Positions 16,394 through 26,121 are shown, numbered from the stretch's first letter. The stretch is 64,000 nt of DNA from Rhodospirillales bacterium (GCA_947473305.1 CANJCB010000006.1:1-64000), one strand, 5' to 3'. The notes: a model not told the origin generated them from the sequence alone. Made by a program: numbers and translations.

Positions 16394-18226
16394 TCAGCCC
16401 GCCTCGGCGGCGCGGCTGGCGCGCTTGCGGTCGTTGGGGTCGAGAAGGCGCTTGCGCAGGCGGACCGACTTCGGCGTCACCTCGACCAGCTCGTCGTCGG
16501 CGATATAGGCGATGGCCTGCTCCAGGGTCATGATGATCGGCGTCGTGAGCCTGACCGCCTCGTCCTTGGACGTGGTGCGGATATTGGTGAGCTGCTTGCC
16601 CTTCAACGGATTGACGTCGAGGTCGTTGTCCCGCGTGTGCTGCCCGATGATCATGCCCTCGTAGACTGCGGCACCCGGGACGATGAACATCGGACCCCGA
16701 TCTTCGAGGTTCCAGAGGGCATAGGCAACCGCCGCGCCGCCGCCGTTCGAGATCAGCACGCCGGTGCGGCGGCCCTCGATGGTGCCGCGGAAGGGGGCGT
16801 AGCCGTGGAAGAGGCGGCTCATGATGCCCGTGCCGCGGGTATCGGTCATGAACTCGCCCTGGTAGCCGATCAGGCCGCGGGTGGGTGCGAGGAAAGTCAG
16901 GCGCTGTTTGCCGCCGCCCGAGGGCCGCATGTCCTTGAGCTCGCCCTTGCGGAGGCTCATCTTCTCGACGACGACACCGGAATATTCCTCGTCCACGTCG
17001 ATCTGGATTTCTTCCAGCGGCTCCTGGCGCTGCCCGGTGGCGGGGTCGGACTTGTAGAGGACGCGGGGGCGGGAGATCGCGAGCTCGAAGCCTTCGCGCC
17101 GCATGGTCTCGATCAGCACGCCGAGCTGGAGTTCGCCGCGACCGGCGACCTCGACGGCATCCTTGTCCTCGCTCTCGCGGACCTGGATCGCGACATTGCC
17201 TTCGGCTTCCCGCCGCAAGCGCTCGACGATCATGCGGGAGGTGACCTTGGTGCCCTCGCGCCCGGCGAGCGGGCTGTCGTTGACCGAGAAAGTCATGGCC
17301 AGGGTCGGCGGATCGATCGGCTGGCCGGCGATCGGCTCGGAGACTTCCGGCGCGCAGATCGTATCGGCGACCGTCGTCTCGCCAAAGCCGGCGATGGCGA
17401 TGATGTCGCCCGCGAAGGCTTCCTCGATCGGACGGCGCTCCAGGCCCCGGAAGGCGAGCAGCTTCGAGAGGCGGGCCTGCTCGATGACCTTGCCGTCGCG
17501 GTGGAGCGACTTGACCGGCATGTTGAGACGCGCGGCACCGGTCAGGATGCGGCCGGTCAGGATGCGGCCGAGATAGGGGTCGCTTTCGAGCGTCGTCACC
17601 AGCATGGAGAAGGGCAGCGTGGGATCCCCGACCGGCGCCTTCACATGGCTGACGATAAGGTCGAAGAGCACCTTGAGGTTCTCGCGCGGATCGTTGAGGT
17701 CGGCAACCGCCCAGCCGGCGCGGCCCGAGGCGTAGAGCGTCGGAAAGTCGAGCTGGTCGTCGGTGGCGTCGAGCGCCGCGAAAAGGTCGAAGACCTCGTT
17801 GTGGACTTCCTGAACGCGGGCGTCCGGCCGATCCACCTTGTTGATGATCACGATCGGCTTCAGCCCTTGGCGCAGCGCCTTGGTGACCACGAATTTGGTC
17901 TGGGGCATCGGACCCTCGGCGGCGTCCACCAGCACGACCACGCCGTCGACCATGCTTAGGATGCGCTCGACCTCGCCGCCGAAATCGGCATGGCCGGGGG
18001 TGTCGACGATGTTGATGCGGATGTCGTCCCAGGTGACCGAGGTGCATTTCGCCAGGATGGTGATCCCGCGCTCGCGCTCCAGGTCGTTGGAGTCCATCGC
18101 GCGTTCCATCACCTGCTGATTGGTGCGGAAAGCCCCGCTCTGCCGCAGGAGTGCGTCCACCAATGTGGTCTTGCCATGATCGACGTGGGCGATGATGGCG
18201 ATGTTACGAATATCCATGGGATGCAC
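16394..18226 (-). CDS. typA: Translational GTPase TypA/BipA
   Basis: A 610-aa ribosome-associated GTPase of the elongation-factor family involved in 50S assembly, stress and low-temperature growth. G1 is AHVDHGKTT near residue 15, the switch region is [13 protein letters not shown]3 is [10 protein letters not shown] and G4 is NKVDR. The C-terminal TypA-specific part contains [18 protein letters not shown] and [12 protein letters not shown]. Full length for the family. The start ATG at 18226 gives the standard [15 protein letters not shown] after three residues. Confidence 0.97.
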   Translation of the reverse strand: MHPMDIRNIAIIAHVDHGKTTLVDALLRQSGAFRTNQQVMERAMDSNDLERERGITILAKCTSVTWDDIRINIVDTPGHADFGGEVERILSMVDGVVVLVDAAEGPMPQTKFVVTKALRQGLKPIVIINKVDRPDARVQEVHNEVFDLFAALDATDDQLDFPTLYASGRAGWAVADLNDPRENLKVLFDLIVSHVKAPVGDPTLPFSMLVTTLESDPYLGRILTGRILTGAARLNMPVKSLHRDGKVIEQARLSKLLAFRGLERRPIEEAFAGDIIAIAGFGETTVADTICAPEVSEPIAGQPIDPPTLAMTFSVNDSPLAGREGTKVTSRMIVERLRREAEGNVAIQVRESEDKDAVEVAGRGELQLGVLIETMRREGFELAISRPRVLYKSDPATGQRQEPLEEIQIDVDEEYSGVVVEKMSLRKGELKDMRPSGGGKQRLTFLAPTRGLIGYQGEFMTDTRGTGIMSRLFHGYAPFRGTIEGRRTGVLISNGGGAAVAYALWNLEDRGPMFIVPGAAVYEGMIIGQHTRDNDLDVNPLKGKQLTNIRTTSKDEAVRLTTPIIMTLEQAIAYIADDELVEVTPKSVRLRKRLLDPNDRKRASRAAEAG

Positions 18227-18304
18227 TCTATGACGGCAAAAGGTTACGGAACGGCGTCAGCGCGCCTTAAATGGGGACGCTGACCCGCTTCGGCAATGAA
18301 CGCT

Positions 18305-19300
18305 TCAGGCGAGCTTGGCCTCGCGGGCAAGCTCGGCGAGCGATTTTTCGGGTCGCGCGCCAAAATGACTGATGACCTCGGCCGCACAAAGGCTGCCGAG
18401 CTTTCCACAATTTACAAGGTCGCGGCCATGGGTGAGGCCGTAGAGAAATCCTGCCGCGTAAAGGTCGCCGGCGCCGGTCGTGTCGATGAGCTGGGTGATC
18501 GGCGCGGGCGGTACGGTCTCGATGTTCGAGGCGGTCACGACGACCGAGCCTTTTTCGCTCAAGGTGAGCGCCGCGATCTCGCAATGGCCGCGTACGGCGG
18601 CGGCGGCTTCGGCGAAATTGTCGGTCTCATAGAGCGAACAGATCTCCGCCTCGTTGGCGAAAAGGATGTCGATATGGCCCTTCACGAGCTCGCGGAAGTC
18701 GTCGCGATGGCGGTTGACCACGAAAGGATCCGACAGCGACAGCGCGACTTTGCGGCCGGCGTTATGGGCGATGGTCGAAGCCTTGCGGAAGGCCTCCTGG
18801 GCGCGCGGCGGATCGAAGAGATAGCCTTCGAGATAGGTCACCTGGGCGGAGGCGACGAGCTTCTCGTCGATATCCTCGGGCCCGAGGTCGACGCATGCGC
18901 CGAGAAAGGTGTTCATGGTGCGTTGCGCATCCGGCGTCACCAGGATGAGGCAGCGCGCGGTGCCGGGGCCGGTCGTCGCGGCCGGGGTCTCGAACTTGAC
19001 GCCGATGGCGGTCAGGTCGTGGCGAAAGACATCGCCCAGCTGGTCGTCGCGGACCTTGCCGATATAGGCGCCCTGGCCGCCGAGCGAGGCGATTCCGGCC
19101 ATGCTGTTGCCGACGGAGCCGCCCGAAGCCTCGATGGCGGAGCCCATGAGCTTATAGAGCGCCTCAGCGCGCTCTGCGTCGATCAGCGTCATGGCACCCT
19201 TGGGGAGACCCTCCGTTTTAAGGAAGGCGTCGTCCGCATGGGCGAGGACGTCGACAATGGCATTGCCGATGCCGACGACATCGAGGGTATGGGCCGTCAT
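18305..19300 (-). CDS. PfkB-family carbohydrate/adenosine kinase
   Basis: A 331-aa ribokinase-like kinase. The N-terminus has DVVGIGNAIVDV, followed by the substrate-binding GGSVGNSMAGIASLG. The C-terminal PfkB signature DTTGAGDLYAAGFL carries the catalytic Asp and the anion hole GAGD. The gene is of the type commonly annotated as adenosine kinase in alphaproteobacteria, but sugar specificity cannot be proven. It lies 78 nt upstream of typA on the same strand. The intervening spacer contains 7-bp inverted arms GTCAGCG/CGCTGAC at 18256-18262 and 18278-18284. Confidence 0.88.
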   Translation of the reverse strand: MTAHTLDVVGIGNAIVDVLAHADDAFLKTEGLPKGAMTLIDAERAEALYKLMGSAIEASGGSVGNSMAGIASLGGQGAYIGKVRDDQLGDVFRHDLTAIGVKFETPAATTGPGTARCLILVTPDAQRTMNTFLGACVDLGPEDIDEKLVASAQVTYLEGYLFDPPRAQEAFRKASTIAHNAGRKVALSLSDPFVVNRHRDDFRELVKGHIDILFANEAEICSLYETDNFAEAAAAVRGHCEIAALTLSEKGSVVVTASNIETVPPAPITQLIDTTGAGDLYAAGFLYGLTHGRDLVNCGKLGSLCAAEVISHFGARPEKSLAELAREAKLA

Positions 19301-19404
19301 TCCGTTTTCCGGGCTTTTGATCGAAGGGCGCGGAGTATAGGAAAATTTCTTGAGATATCAAGCATGACAGCCATTGCGGTCGCGGGAATAGAGTCGCACC
19401 CTGT

Positions 19405-19422
19405 CCCGATAAAAATATCGGG
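19405..19422 (+). promoter_or_regulatory. Hairpin in the 5' leader of the interrupted hydrolase gene
   Basis: CCCGATA-AAAA-TATCGGG forms a perfect 7-bp stem with a four-A loop, ending a few bases before the Shine-Dalgarno (GGGG) of the ATG at 19437. It could modulate translation, stabilise the mRNA, or be a DNA operator. No T-tract follows, so it is not an obvious terminator. Confidence 0.4.
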
Positions 19423-19436
19423 GTAGGGGAAACGGC

Positions 19437-20513
19437 ATGAAAAGCTTCGATGCGCCCTTCCGCGCGGCAATCGCCGCGATGTTCTATTTTGTCCTGGCTG
19501 CGACCGCCTCGGCTGCGGATTATCCAGTGCCGAAGGAAGGCGACTGGGTCGCCACGAACTTCAAATTCCATACCGGCGAGACGATGGCGGAACTCCGCCT
19601 CCATTATACGACGGTGGGCGCGCCTTCCGGACAACCGGTGCTGATGCTGCACGGCACCGGGGGGACCGGAGCAAGCATGCTGACGGGACCCTTTGCCGGT
19701 GAGCTTTTCGGCCCGGGGCAACCGCTCGACGCCAGCACCCATTTCATCATCCTGCCGGATGCCATCGGGCACGGGAAATCCTCCAAGCCCTCCGACGGGA
19801 TGCGGATGAAGTTTCCGGAGTACGATTATGGCGATGTGGTCGAGGCGCAATAGCGACTCCTGACGGAAGGGCTGGGCATCCGGCATCTCCGTGTCGTCAT
19901 GGGCAATTCCATGGGCGGCATGGTGACCTGGCTCTGGGGGGAGGCCCATCCCGATTTCATGGATGCCTTGGTGCCCATGGCGTCTCAGCCGAGCGCCATG
20001 GCGAGCCGGAATTGGATGCTGCGCCGGATGCTGATCGAATCGATCCGCAACGATCCCGCCTGGAACAACGGCAATTACACGACCCAGCCGGGATCTCTGC
20101 GCCTGGCGAATGTTTTCTTCGGCATCGCGACCTCCGGCGGAACCCTGGCCTATCAAAGCCTGGCGCCGACGCGGGAGAAGGCCGACAAGCTGGTCGAGGA
20201 GCGATTGGCCGCGCCCATGACGGCGGATGCCAACGACTTCCTTTATCAATGGGGTTCGTCAGGCGACTTCGATCCATCTGCGGGTCTCGAGCGCATCCAG
20301 GCGCAGGTCTTGGCGATCAATGCCGCGGATGACGAGCGCAATCCTCCCGAAACCGGTGTTACGGAGCGGGAGTTGAAGCGGATCAAGAGCGCCCGGCTCC
20401 TTCTCATTCCGGCCAGCTCCGAGACGCGCGGCCACGGCACCACGGGAACCGCGAAATTCTATACGAAACAGCTCGGCGAATTTCTCCAGGGCGTGCCCAG
20501 GCGGCCGATGTGA
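19437..20513 (+). pseudogene. Exported alpha/beta hydrolase (MetX-like) interrupted by an in-frame TAG
   Basis: The reading frame encodes a 358-residue alpha/beta-hydrolase of the homoserine-acetyltransferase-like type but is cut by TAG at 19851-19853 (codon 139). The first part (138 aa) has a signal peptide ending ASAAD and the oxyanion motif LHGTGGTG. The second part, in the same frame, contains GNSMGGM (nucleophile Ser), an acid candidate in AADDERN and His in RGHGTTG. Homologues would be expected to have VEAQYRLLTEGLG at the junction, so one base change of a Tyr codon (TAT or TAC to TAG) explains the stop. Neither piece alone holds the full triad. Either a recent pseudogene, a sequencing error or an amber codon that is read through. 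An internal ATG at 19899 could start the second part but would not restore function. Confidence 0.8.
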
Positions 20514-20519
20514 CCCGGC

Positions 20520-20756
20520 CTAGCCGAGGCCCTGCTGCTTCTTCCAGGCGGCGAAGAGATCGGCAACCGGCACGCCGTCGATCCGCATGCCCGCGAAATT
20601 GCAGTTCCCGGTGATTTCCGCATCGCTGAAATTGATGTCGTCGAAACGCGATCCCGCGAGATTGATATCGGTGAAGCGGGCATCCCGCAGCGACACGTCC
20701 CGGAACGTCGCCCCGGCGAGATTGAGATTGATGAAGGCGCTCTTCTCGTCGGCCAA
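20520..20756 (-). CDS. Small pentapeptide-repeat protein (TTG start)
   Basis: A 78-aa protein whose centre is a run of pentapeptide repeats of the A(N/D)LXX type, for example NLAGATFRDVSLRDARF and NLAGSRFDDINFSDAEI, which form a right-handed beta-helix. A short non-repeat C-terminus ends AAWKKQQGLG. There is no ATG or GTG in the frame. A TTG at 20756 is preceded by GGGAGAAAG at good spacing, only 14 nt after the stop of the upstream MFS gene, so co-translation with it is likely. The function of such small repeat proteins is not known. Confidence 0.7.
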   Translation of the reverse strand: MADEKSAFINLNLAGATFRDVSLRDARFTDINLAGSRFDDINFSDAEITGNCNFAGMRIDGVPVADLFAAWKKQQGLG

Positions 20757-20770
20757 GGGCTTTCTCCCGG

Positions 20771-21937
20771 TCAGCTTCGGCGGCCCCAGATGAGGTCGAG
20801 GACGAAGGCTAGCACAAGCGCGCCCGACCCGATCGCGAAGAGAAACCCGTAGCCGCCTGTCTGGCCATAGAGATAAGAGAAGAAATAGGCGGAACTCGCC
20901 TGACCTACTGCCCAAGCCACCGTGGTCAAGCCCCAGGCGGCGCGTTGGGCGGAGGGATCTCCCGGCAGCAATTCCTGAACCCGGCCCAAGGCGAGCGCCA
21001 CCACGCCCGGCACGAAGGCCCCGATAACCACGCTCGATAGGACCAGCGCCCAGGGTCCGGTGGCGAAGATCGGCAGCGCCACGGCCGCAGCCTGGAGGAG
21101 ATAGGCGCCCCGCATCGCCGCGCGGAAGCCGATCCGGTCGGCGACGAAGCCCGCGAGAAGCGACCCAATCAGCGCCCCGCCGCCGAAGATCACCCAATAG
21201 CTCGCCCCGACATGGATGCCCTGGCCGAGGCCGCGCGCCACGAAATCCACGAGGAAGACCATATGGGGCACGATCCCCACCGCGTTGAGCGCATATTCCC
21301 CATAGAAGACCTTGAGGACGATCCCGCCCGAGGGGCGGCTGGCGGAGGGCGTCGCATCCGGCAGGGCGGAAGGCCAGGCCCGCCAGGCCAGGAGGGTCAA
21401 AACGGCGGAAACCGCGCCGAGCCCATACCAGGTCCAGGCCAACCCTTCCTGGAGGAGCGGCGGCACGATGGTCCCCGAGGCGGCGACGCCGAGCCCGACG
21501 CCTGTGAAGATCGCCCCGCTTGCAAGTCCCCGCCGCGCCGCCGGGACGTGAGGCAGGACGGTGGGCGCGGCGAGCGCCATGAGGAGGCCTCCCGTGACGC
21601 CCGAAACGAAACGCCAGCCGAAGAACCAGAGGAAGGACAGCGGCGAGGCGCAGGCGACGAAGGCGAGCGCTGTCAACGCCATGGCGGCCCGCAGGATGGC
21701 GGCAGCCGGCAGCCTTGCCGCGAGAGGCCGCGCGGCGAGTGCCCCGCCGAGATATCCCGCGAGATTGGCGGCTCCGAGATAGGCGGCGTCGCTGGCCTGG
21801 AACCACTGGCCCTCGATCAGGGCGGGCAGCAGCGGCGTATAGGCGAAGCGGGCGAGGCCGATGCCGACGAGGCTCGCCGAAAGCCCGGCGAAGATCGCGC
21901 CCCAGGGAGTGGCGGACGGGTTATTGACCTGGGGCAT
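20771..21937 (-). CDS. MFS transporter, YbfB/YjiJ-like (downstream copy)
   Basis: A 388-aa major-facilitator protein with about twelve membrane segments. The start ATG at 21937 follows GGGGAGG; the frame is open to 21991. It overlaps the upstream MFS gene by 17 nt, so the two are translationally coupled. The N-terminal region (SASLVGIGLARFAYTPLLPAL, then AAYLGAANLAGYLGGALAARPLAARL) is nearly the same as in the upstream copy, which shows they arose by duplication. The substrate is unknown. Sugar or drug efflux is common in the superfamily, but nothing here decides. Confidence 0.87.
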   Translation of the reverse strand: MPQVNNPSATPWGAIFAGLSASLVGIGLARFAYTPLLPALIEGQWFQASDAAYLGAANLAGYLGGALAARPLAARLPAAAILRAAMALTALAFVACASPLSFLWFFGWRFVSGVTGGLLMALAAPTVLPHVPAARRGLASGAIFTGVGLGVAASGTIVPPLLQEGLAWTWYGLGAVSAVLTLLAWRAWPSALPDATPSASRPSGGIVLKVFYGEYALNAVGIVPHMVFLVDFVARGLGQGIHVGASYWVIFGGGALIGSLLAGFVADRIGFRAAMRGAYLLQAAAVALPIFATGPWALVLSSVVIGAFVPGVVALALGRVQELLPGDPSAQRAAWGLTTVAWAVGQASSAYFFSYLYGQTGGYGFLFAIGSGALVLAFVLDLIWGRRS

Positions 21938-23108
21938 GGCCTCCCCTGTTCGCGAGGATATGGACGAGGGTACAGAGCACCAGCGCGCCAAGGCCGATCC
22001 CGAAGATCAGGGGGTAGTTGCCGGTCTGGGCATAAATGAACGAATAAAAATAGGCGCAAGCCGCCTGGCCGACGGAGAAGCAAAGGGTGGCCATGCCCCA
22101 ACTCGCCTGCTGGCCAACCGGGTCTCCCGGTAGGAGTTCCCGAATCCGGCCCAGCACGAGCGCGATCGTTCCCGGCGCGCAGATGCCGACGACCAGCATG
22201 GCGCCCGCCATCAGGCCGGGAAGCGGCAGAAAGGTCGGTACGGCAAGCGCCGGGATCTGGATGAAATAGGCAACCTTGAGCGCGGGGCCGAAGCCGATCC
22301 GGTCGGCCAGATAGCCCGCGATCACCGATCCGACAAGGCCGCCCGCCCCCACCAGACCCCAGTGATAGCCACCCGAATCGAGGCCCCAGCCAAGCCCGCG
22401 CGCCACATAATCCGAGAGAAAGATCACGAAGGGCACCATGCCCAAGGCCTGAAGGGTATATTCCGCATAAAGCGCCAGGAGCCGCCGGCCGGGCCGGACC
22501 CGCAGCGCTGGCTCGACGCTCTTCAGCGGCGCAACGGAAGGCCAGCCGCCCCAGGAGACGACCGCCAGGAAGATCGAGAGCGCGCCGAGCCCGATCCAGG
22601 CCTCGGCGACACCGCCGCGCAGGAGCAGCGGGACAAGTGTGCCCGAACCGGCGATGCCGAAGCCCACGCCGGTGAAGATGACCCCGCTCGCAAGCCCGCG
22701 CCGGTTCGCCGGCACATGGGCCAGGACGATGGGTGCGGCGAGCACCATGAGCACCGCGCCCGAGAAGCCCGAGGCGAAGCGCCAGAAGAAGAACCAGGCG
22801 AAGGACAAGGGCCAGGCGCAGGCGAGAATCCCCACCGCGGTCAGCGCCATCATGGCCTTGAGGATGACGGTGGGTGAAAGACGCGCCGCCAGCGGCCGGG
22901 CGGCCACCGCCCCCAAGAGATAGCCGACGAGGTTGGCCGCGCCCAGATAGGCCACCGCGCCGGCCGAGAACCAGCCCGCCTCGATGATCGCGGGCACCAG
23001 CGGCGTATAGGCGAAACGTGCGAAACCGATGCCGACGAGGCTTGCCGAAAAGGCTGCGACCGTCGCCCACCAGTAGTTCGCCTTGATGCCTGTCTCCGCC
23101 CCGACCAT
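21921..23108 (-). CDS. MFS transporter, YbfB/YjiJ-like (upstream copy)
   Basis: A 395-aa major-facilitator protein with about twelve membrane segments, beginning MVGAETGIKANYWW and sharing SASLVGIGFARFAYTPLVPA and the LADRIGFGPALKVAY loop with the downstream copy. An AGGGGAAG Shine-Dalgarno precedes the ATG at 23108. It is the first gene of a probable operon: MFS, MFS, pentapeptide-repeat protein. Separated from the glnD stop by 96 nt. Substrate unknown. Confidence 0.87.
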   Translation of the reverse strand: MVGAETGIKANYWWATVAAFSASLVGIGFARFAYTPLVPAIIEAGWFSAGAVAYLGAANLVGYLLGAVAARPLAARLSPTVILKAMMALTAVGILACAWPLSFAWFFFWRFASGFSGAVLMVLAAPIVLAHVPANRRGLASGVIFTGVGFGIAGSGTLVPLLLRGGVAEAWIGLGALSIFLAVVSWGGWPSVAPLKSVEPALRVRPGRRLLALYAEYTLQALGMVPFVIFLSDYVARGLGWGLDSGGYHWGLVGAGGLVGSVIAGYLADRIGFGPALKVAYFIQIPALAVPTFLPLPGLMAGAMLVVGICAPGTIALVLGRIRELLPGDPVGQQASWGMATLCFSVGQAACAYFYSFIYAQTGNYPLIFGIGLGALVLCTLVHILANRGGHAPGQ

Positions 23109-23204
23109 CGCTTCCCCTGTTCCTAGATCGGCTGGAGACTAGGCGTGGCTTCCCGGGAGCGGAAGCGCGTTTACGGGATGGGTGCCATGGTGGGGCTTAT
23201 GCTC

Positions 23205-25988
23205 TCATTCCGCCGCGGACCGGGTCCTCGCGGGGCGGCGGCGGGGCGGGGCTTCTGCCTCGGGCTGGGGTTCGGTCAAGGCTGTGGTCAGCGTCTCGCG
23301 GATCGACTGGAGTTTTTTGTCGTGGCGGACCTGATGGCCGAAGATGTCCTTCACATAGAAGACGTCCACGACCTTCTCGCCATAGGTCGAGATCTTGGCG
23401 CTGGAGATCTGGAGGTTGAGGCTCGTCAGTGCCCGTGTGACCTCGAACAGGAGGCCGGGCCGGTCGCGGCCGTTGACCTCGATCACCGTATGGGTGGCGC
23501 TGGCCTCGTTGTCGATGATGACCCGGGGCGGCACGGTGAAGACCCGCGTGCGGCTCGGGATGGCGGCGGGACGGGCCAGCTCAATATGCGGCTTCACGCG
23601 GCCCGAGAGCACATTCTCGAACAGGACGGCGAGTTTCGCGAGCTTGTCGCGACGGGCGAAGGCGCCGCCCGAGGCGTCCTGGATCGAGAAGACATCGAGG
23701 GCCATGCCGTTGGTCATGGTCAGGATCTTGGCGTCCACGATATTGGCGCCCGCCAGCGCCAGCGCCCCGGCCATGCGGGAAAAGAGCCCGGCGTGATCGG
23801 CGGTATAGACCGTGACTTCGGTCACCGCGCGGTTCGCGTCCACCCGCGTATCGACCGTCAGGGGTGCTCCGCCGCGTTGGGCCTCGCGCATGAGCCGGGC
23901 ATGGCGGGCATGGGTCGCCGCGTCGAAGGAAAGCCAATAGGCCGGATAGCCCAGGCCTGTGAATTCGGCGATGTCGCCTTCGGAGAAATCCGCCAGATGC
24001 AGTCGGGCGGCGGCTTGTGCCGCCTCGATCCGCGCCTCGCGTCCATCAGGGGCCAGACCGCCCGACATGACATGGATGGCGCGATGATAAAGCTCGCGCA
24101 GAAGGGTCGCCTTCCAGCCGTTCCAGACCGTGGGTCCCACGGCCCGGATATCGGCGCAGGTCAGCGACAGGAGGAGCCGCAGCCGTTCCGGCGACTGCAC
24201 CTTCTCGACGAAGTCCGCGATGGTCTGGGGATCGTCGATGTCCCGCTTGAAGGCGGTGTTGCTCATCAGGAGATGCCAGCGCACCAGCCAGGAGACGGTC
24301 TCGGTCTCTTCCTCGGTGAGGCCAAGGCGGGGACCCAGCTTCAAGGCCAGCTTGGCGCCCAGTTCCGAATGGTCGCCCGCGCGGCCCTTGGCGATGTCGT
24401 GGAGCAGCACGGCGAGATAGAGCGCGCGCCGCGACACCACCTTGTCGATGATCGAGGAGGTGACGGGCAGCTCCTCCTTGAGGTCACCCGCCTCGATATG
24501 ATGCAGGATGCCGATCGCGATGATCGTGTGCTCGTCCACCGTATAGACATGGTACATGTCGTATTGCATCTGGGCGACGACCCGCCCGAAATCCGGCAGG
24601 AACTTCCCGAAAAGTCCCGATTCGTTCATCCGCCGGAGCGTCGCTTCCGGTCCCTTGCGCGAGGTCAGGATCTCCATGAAGAGGCGGTTCGCCTCGGGAT
24701 CCGCGCGCAGCTTGTCGTCGACCAGCTTCAGGGAGCGGTTGACCGCCCGCATCGCCTGGGGATGGATGTCGAGCCCGTTCTCCTGGGCCGCATGGAAGAG
24801 CCGCAACAGGTTCACCGGATCGTCCCGCAGGAACTTGGGGTCGGGCAGCTCGATGCGCCCGCCCTCCACCGGGAAGCCTTCGACCGAACGCTTGAGGAAC
24901 CCCCAGCGGCGCCAGCCGAAACGCGGCTTCCCCTTCTGCTCGACTTCCAGTTCCGCGCAGAAGATGCGGGTGAGGTCGCCAACGTCCTTGGCCACGAGGA
25001 AGTAATGTTTCATGAAGCGCTCGACGCCGCGGGTCCCGGCATGATCGGTATAGCCCATGCGGCCTCCGATCTCGGTCTGCACGTCGAAGGTCAGCCGATC
25101 TTCGGCGCGGCCGGTCAGGAAGTGGAGGTGGCAGCGCACGGTCCAGAGGAAGTTCTCCGCGCGGTCGAAGCGGGCGGCCTCCTCGGCGGAGATGACCTTG
25201 AGGTTGACCAGCTCCTCGACCTTTTCGACCCGGTAGATGTATTTCGCGATCCAATAGAGGCTCTGGAGATCGCGCAGGCCGCCTTTGCCCTCCTTGACGT
25301 TGGGTTCGACCTGGTAGCGGGAATCGCCCATCCGCTCGTGCCGCTTGTCGCGCTCGGCAAGCTTCGCTTCCAGGAATTCGGGCTTCGAGCCGCCGATTTC
25401 CTTTTCAAAGCGCCTCATCAGCTTGCGACAGAGATCCTGGTCGCCCGAGATGCAGCGGCTTTCCAGAAGTGCTGTGCGGATCGTCATGTCGGCGCGAAGC
25501 TGCCGGATCGTTTCTTCGATGGATCGCGCCGCCTGTCCCACCTTGAGGCCCAGGTCCCAGAGCGTATAGAGCAGGTATTCGACGACCTGCTCTGTATTGG
25601 GCGTTTCCTTATAGGGAAAGAGGAACAGGAGATCGATGTCGGAGCCGGGCGCCAGCTGGCCTCGCCCATAACCACCGACCGCCATGATCGCCAGCCGTTC
25701 ACCCTCGGTCGGATTGGGCAGCGGATAGATGCGCTCGGCCACGAACTCATGGAGGGTCCGGATGATCTGATCCATGAGGAAGCTCAGTTCCTGGACCGTC
25801 TCGCCGCCCAGATTATTGGCCTCGAAACGGCTTTGGATCTCGGCGCGGCCGGCAACCAGGGTCTCGCGCAGCACTTCGGTCACGCGCGCGCGCTCAGGTA
25901 CGCCCGTCTCGGCAAGCGCTTCCAGGCGCGCCGCGAGCTGGCGGCGGCCGATGATCTCGCGGGGGCGGGCGATCGACGACATGCCCAT
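23205..25988 (-). CDS. glnD: Bifunctional [protein-PII] uridylyltransferase/uridylyl-removing enzyme
   Basis: The 927-aa nitrogen-status sensor that uridylylates and deuridylylates PII proteins in response to glutamine. Domains in order: nucleotidyltransferase with GGYGRGQLAPGSDIDLLF (105-122, catalytic Asp pair), a helical domain, an HD hydrolase domain with LLHDIAKGR at about 525, and two C-terminal ACT domains (about 720-790, VYTADHAGLFSRMAGAL; about 835-905, VNGRDRPGLLFEVTRAL) that bind glutamine. A Lys/Arg/Pro-rich tail ends the protein. All motifs are intact and the length is normal. The start at 25988 is an ATG; a second ATG two codons later is possible. Confidence 0.97.
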   Translation of the reverse strand: MGMSSIARPREIIGRRQLAARLEALAETGVPERARVTEVLRETLVAGRAEIQSRFEANNLGGETVQELSFLMDQIIRTLHEFVAERIYPLPNPTEGERLAIMAVGGYGRGQLAPGSDIDLLFLFPYKETPNTEQVVEYLLYTLWDLGLKVGQAARSIEETIRQLRADMTIRTALLESRCISGDQDLCRKLMRRFEKEIGGSKPEFLEAKLAERDKRHERMGDSRYQVEPNVKEGKGGLRDLQSLYWIAKYIYRVEKVEELVNLKVISAEEAARFDRAENFLWTVRCHLHFLTGRAEDRLTFDVQTEIGGRMGYTDHAGTRGVERFMKHYFLVAKDVGDLTRIFCAELEVEQKGKPRFGWRRWGFLKRSVEGFPVEGGRIELPDPKFLRDDPVNLLRLFHAAQENGLDIHPQAMRAVNRSLKLVDDKLRADPEANRLFMEILTSRKGPEATLRRMNESGLFGKFLPDFGRVVAQMQYDMYHVYTVDEHTIIAIGILHHIEAGDLKEELPVTSSIIDKVVSRRALYLAVLLHDIAKGRAGDHSELGAKLALKLGPRLGLTEEETETVSWLVRWHLLMSNTAFKRDIDDPQTIADFVEKVQSPERLRLLLSLTCADIRAVGPTVWNGWKATLLRELYHRAIHVMSGGLAPDGREARIEAAQAAARLHLADFSEGDIAEFTGLGYPAYWLSFDAATHARHARLMREAQRGGAPLTVDTRVDANRAVTEVTVYTADHAGLFSRMAGALALAGANIVDAKILTMTNGMALDVFSIQDASGGAFARRDKLAKLAVLFENVLSGRVKPHIELARPAAIPSRTRVFTVPPRVIIDNEASATHTVIEVNGRDRPGLLFEVTRALTSLNLQISSAKISTYGEKVVDVFYVKDIFGHQVRHDKKLQSIRETLTTALTEPQPEAEAPPRRRPARTRSAAE

Positions 25989-26045
25989 AGTTTACATCGA
26001 GAGATCGCCGCTGTCGCGGGACGCGGCTTTCATTAAAGATTTCGA

Positions 26046-26073
26046 TTGTGTTATGTCAAAATTTAGATAAAAT
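26046..26073 (+). promoter_or_regulatory. Candidate promoter of the small secreted protein gene
   Basis: TTGTGT (26046-26051) and TAAAAT (26068-26073) with a 16-bp spacer lie in an AT-rich island about 50 nt before the ATG at 26122. The -35 box is a partial match and the spacer is short, so this is a modest prediction. Confidence 0.35.
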
Positions 26074-26121
26074 GTGAATAATTATGGTCCCCCGGCTTCT
26101 TGAGGGACTGAGGAGATAGGG

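Noticed and set aside
18256-18284. 7-bp inverted arms between the PfkB kinase gene and typA as a terminator
   Set aside because: The loop is long (15 nt), no T-tract follows and both genes are on the same strand, so evidence is too weak for a separate feature.
21817-23070. 417-codon minus-strand frame within the MFS gene
   Set aside because: Same-strand shifted shadow, Arg/Gly-rich, without membrane segments; the other frame gives a normal transporter.
23145-26036. 963-codon plus-strand open frame opposite glnD
   Set aside because: It lies antisense to glnD, has His/Gly/Asp-rich low-complexity translation without motifs, and results from codon bias in GC-rich DNA.
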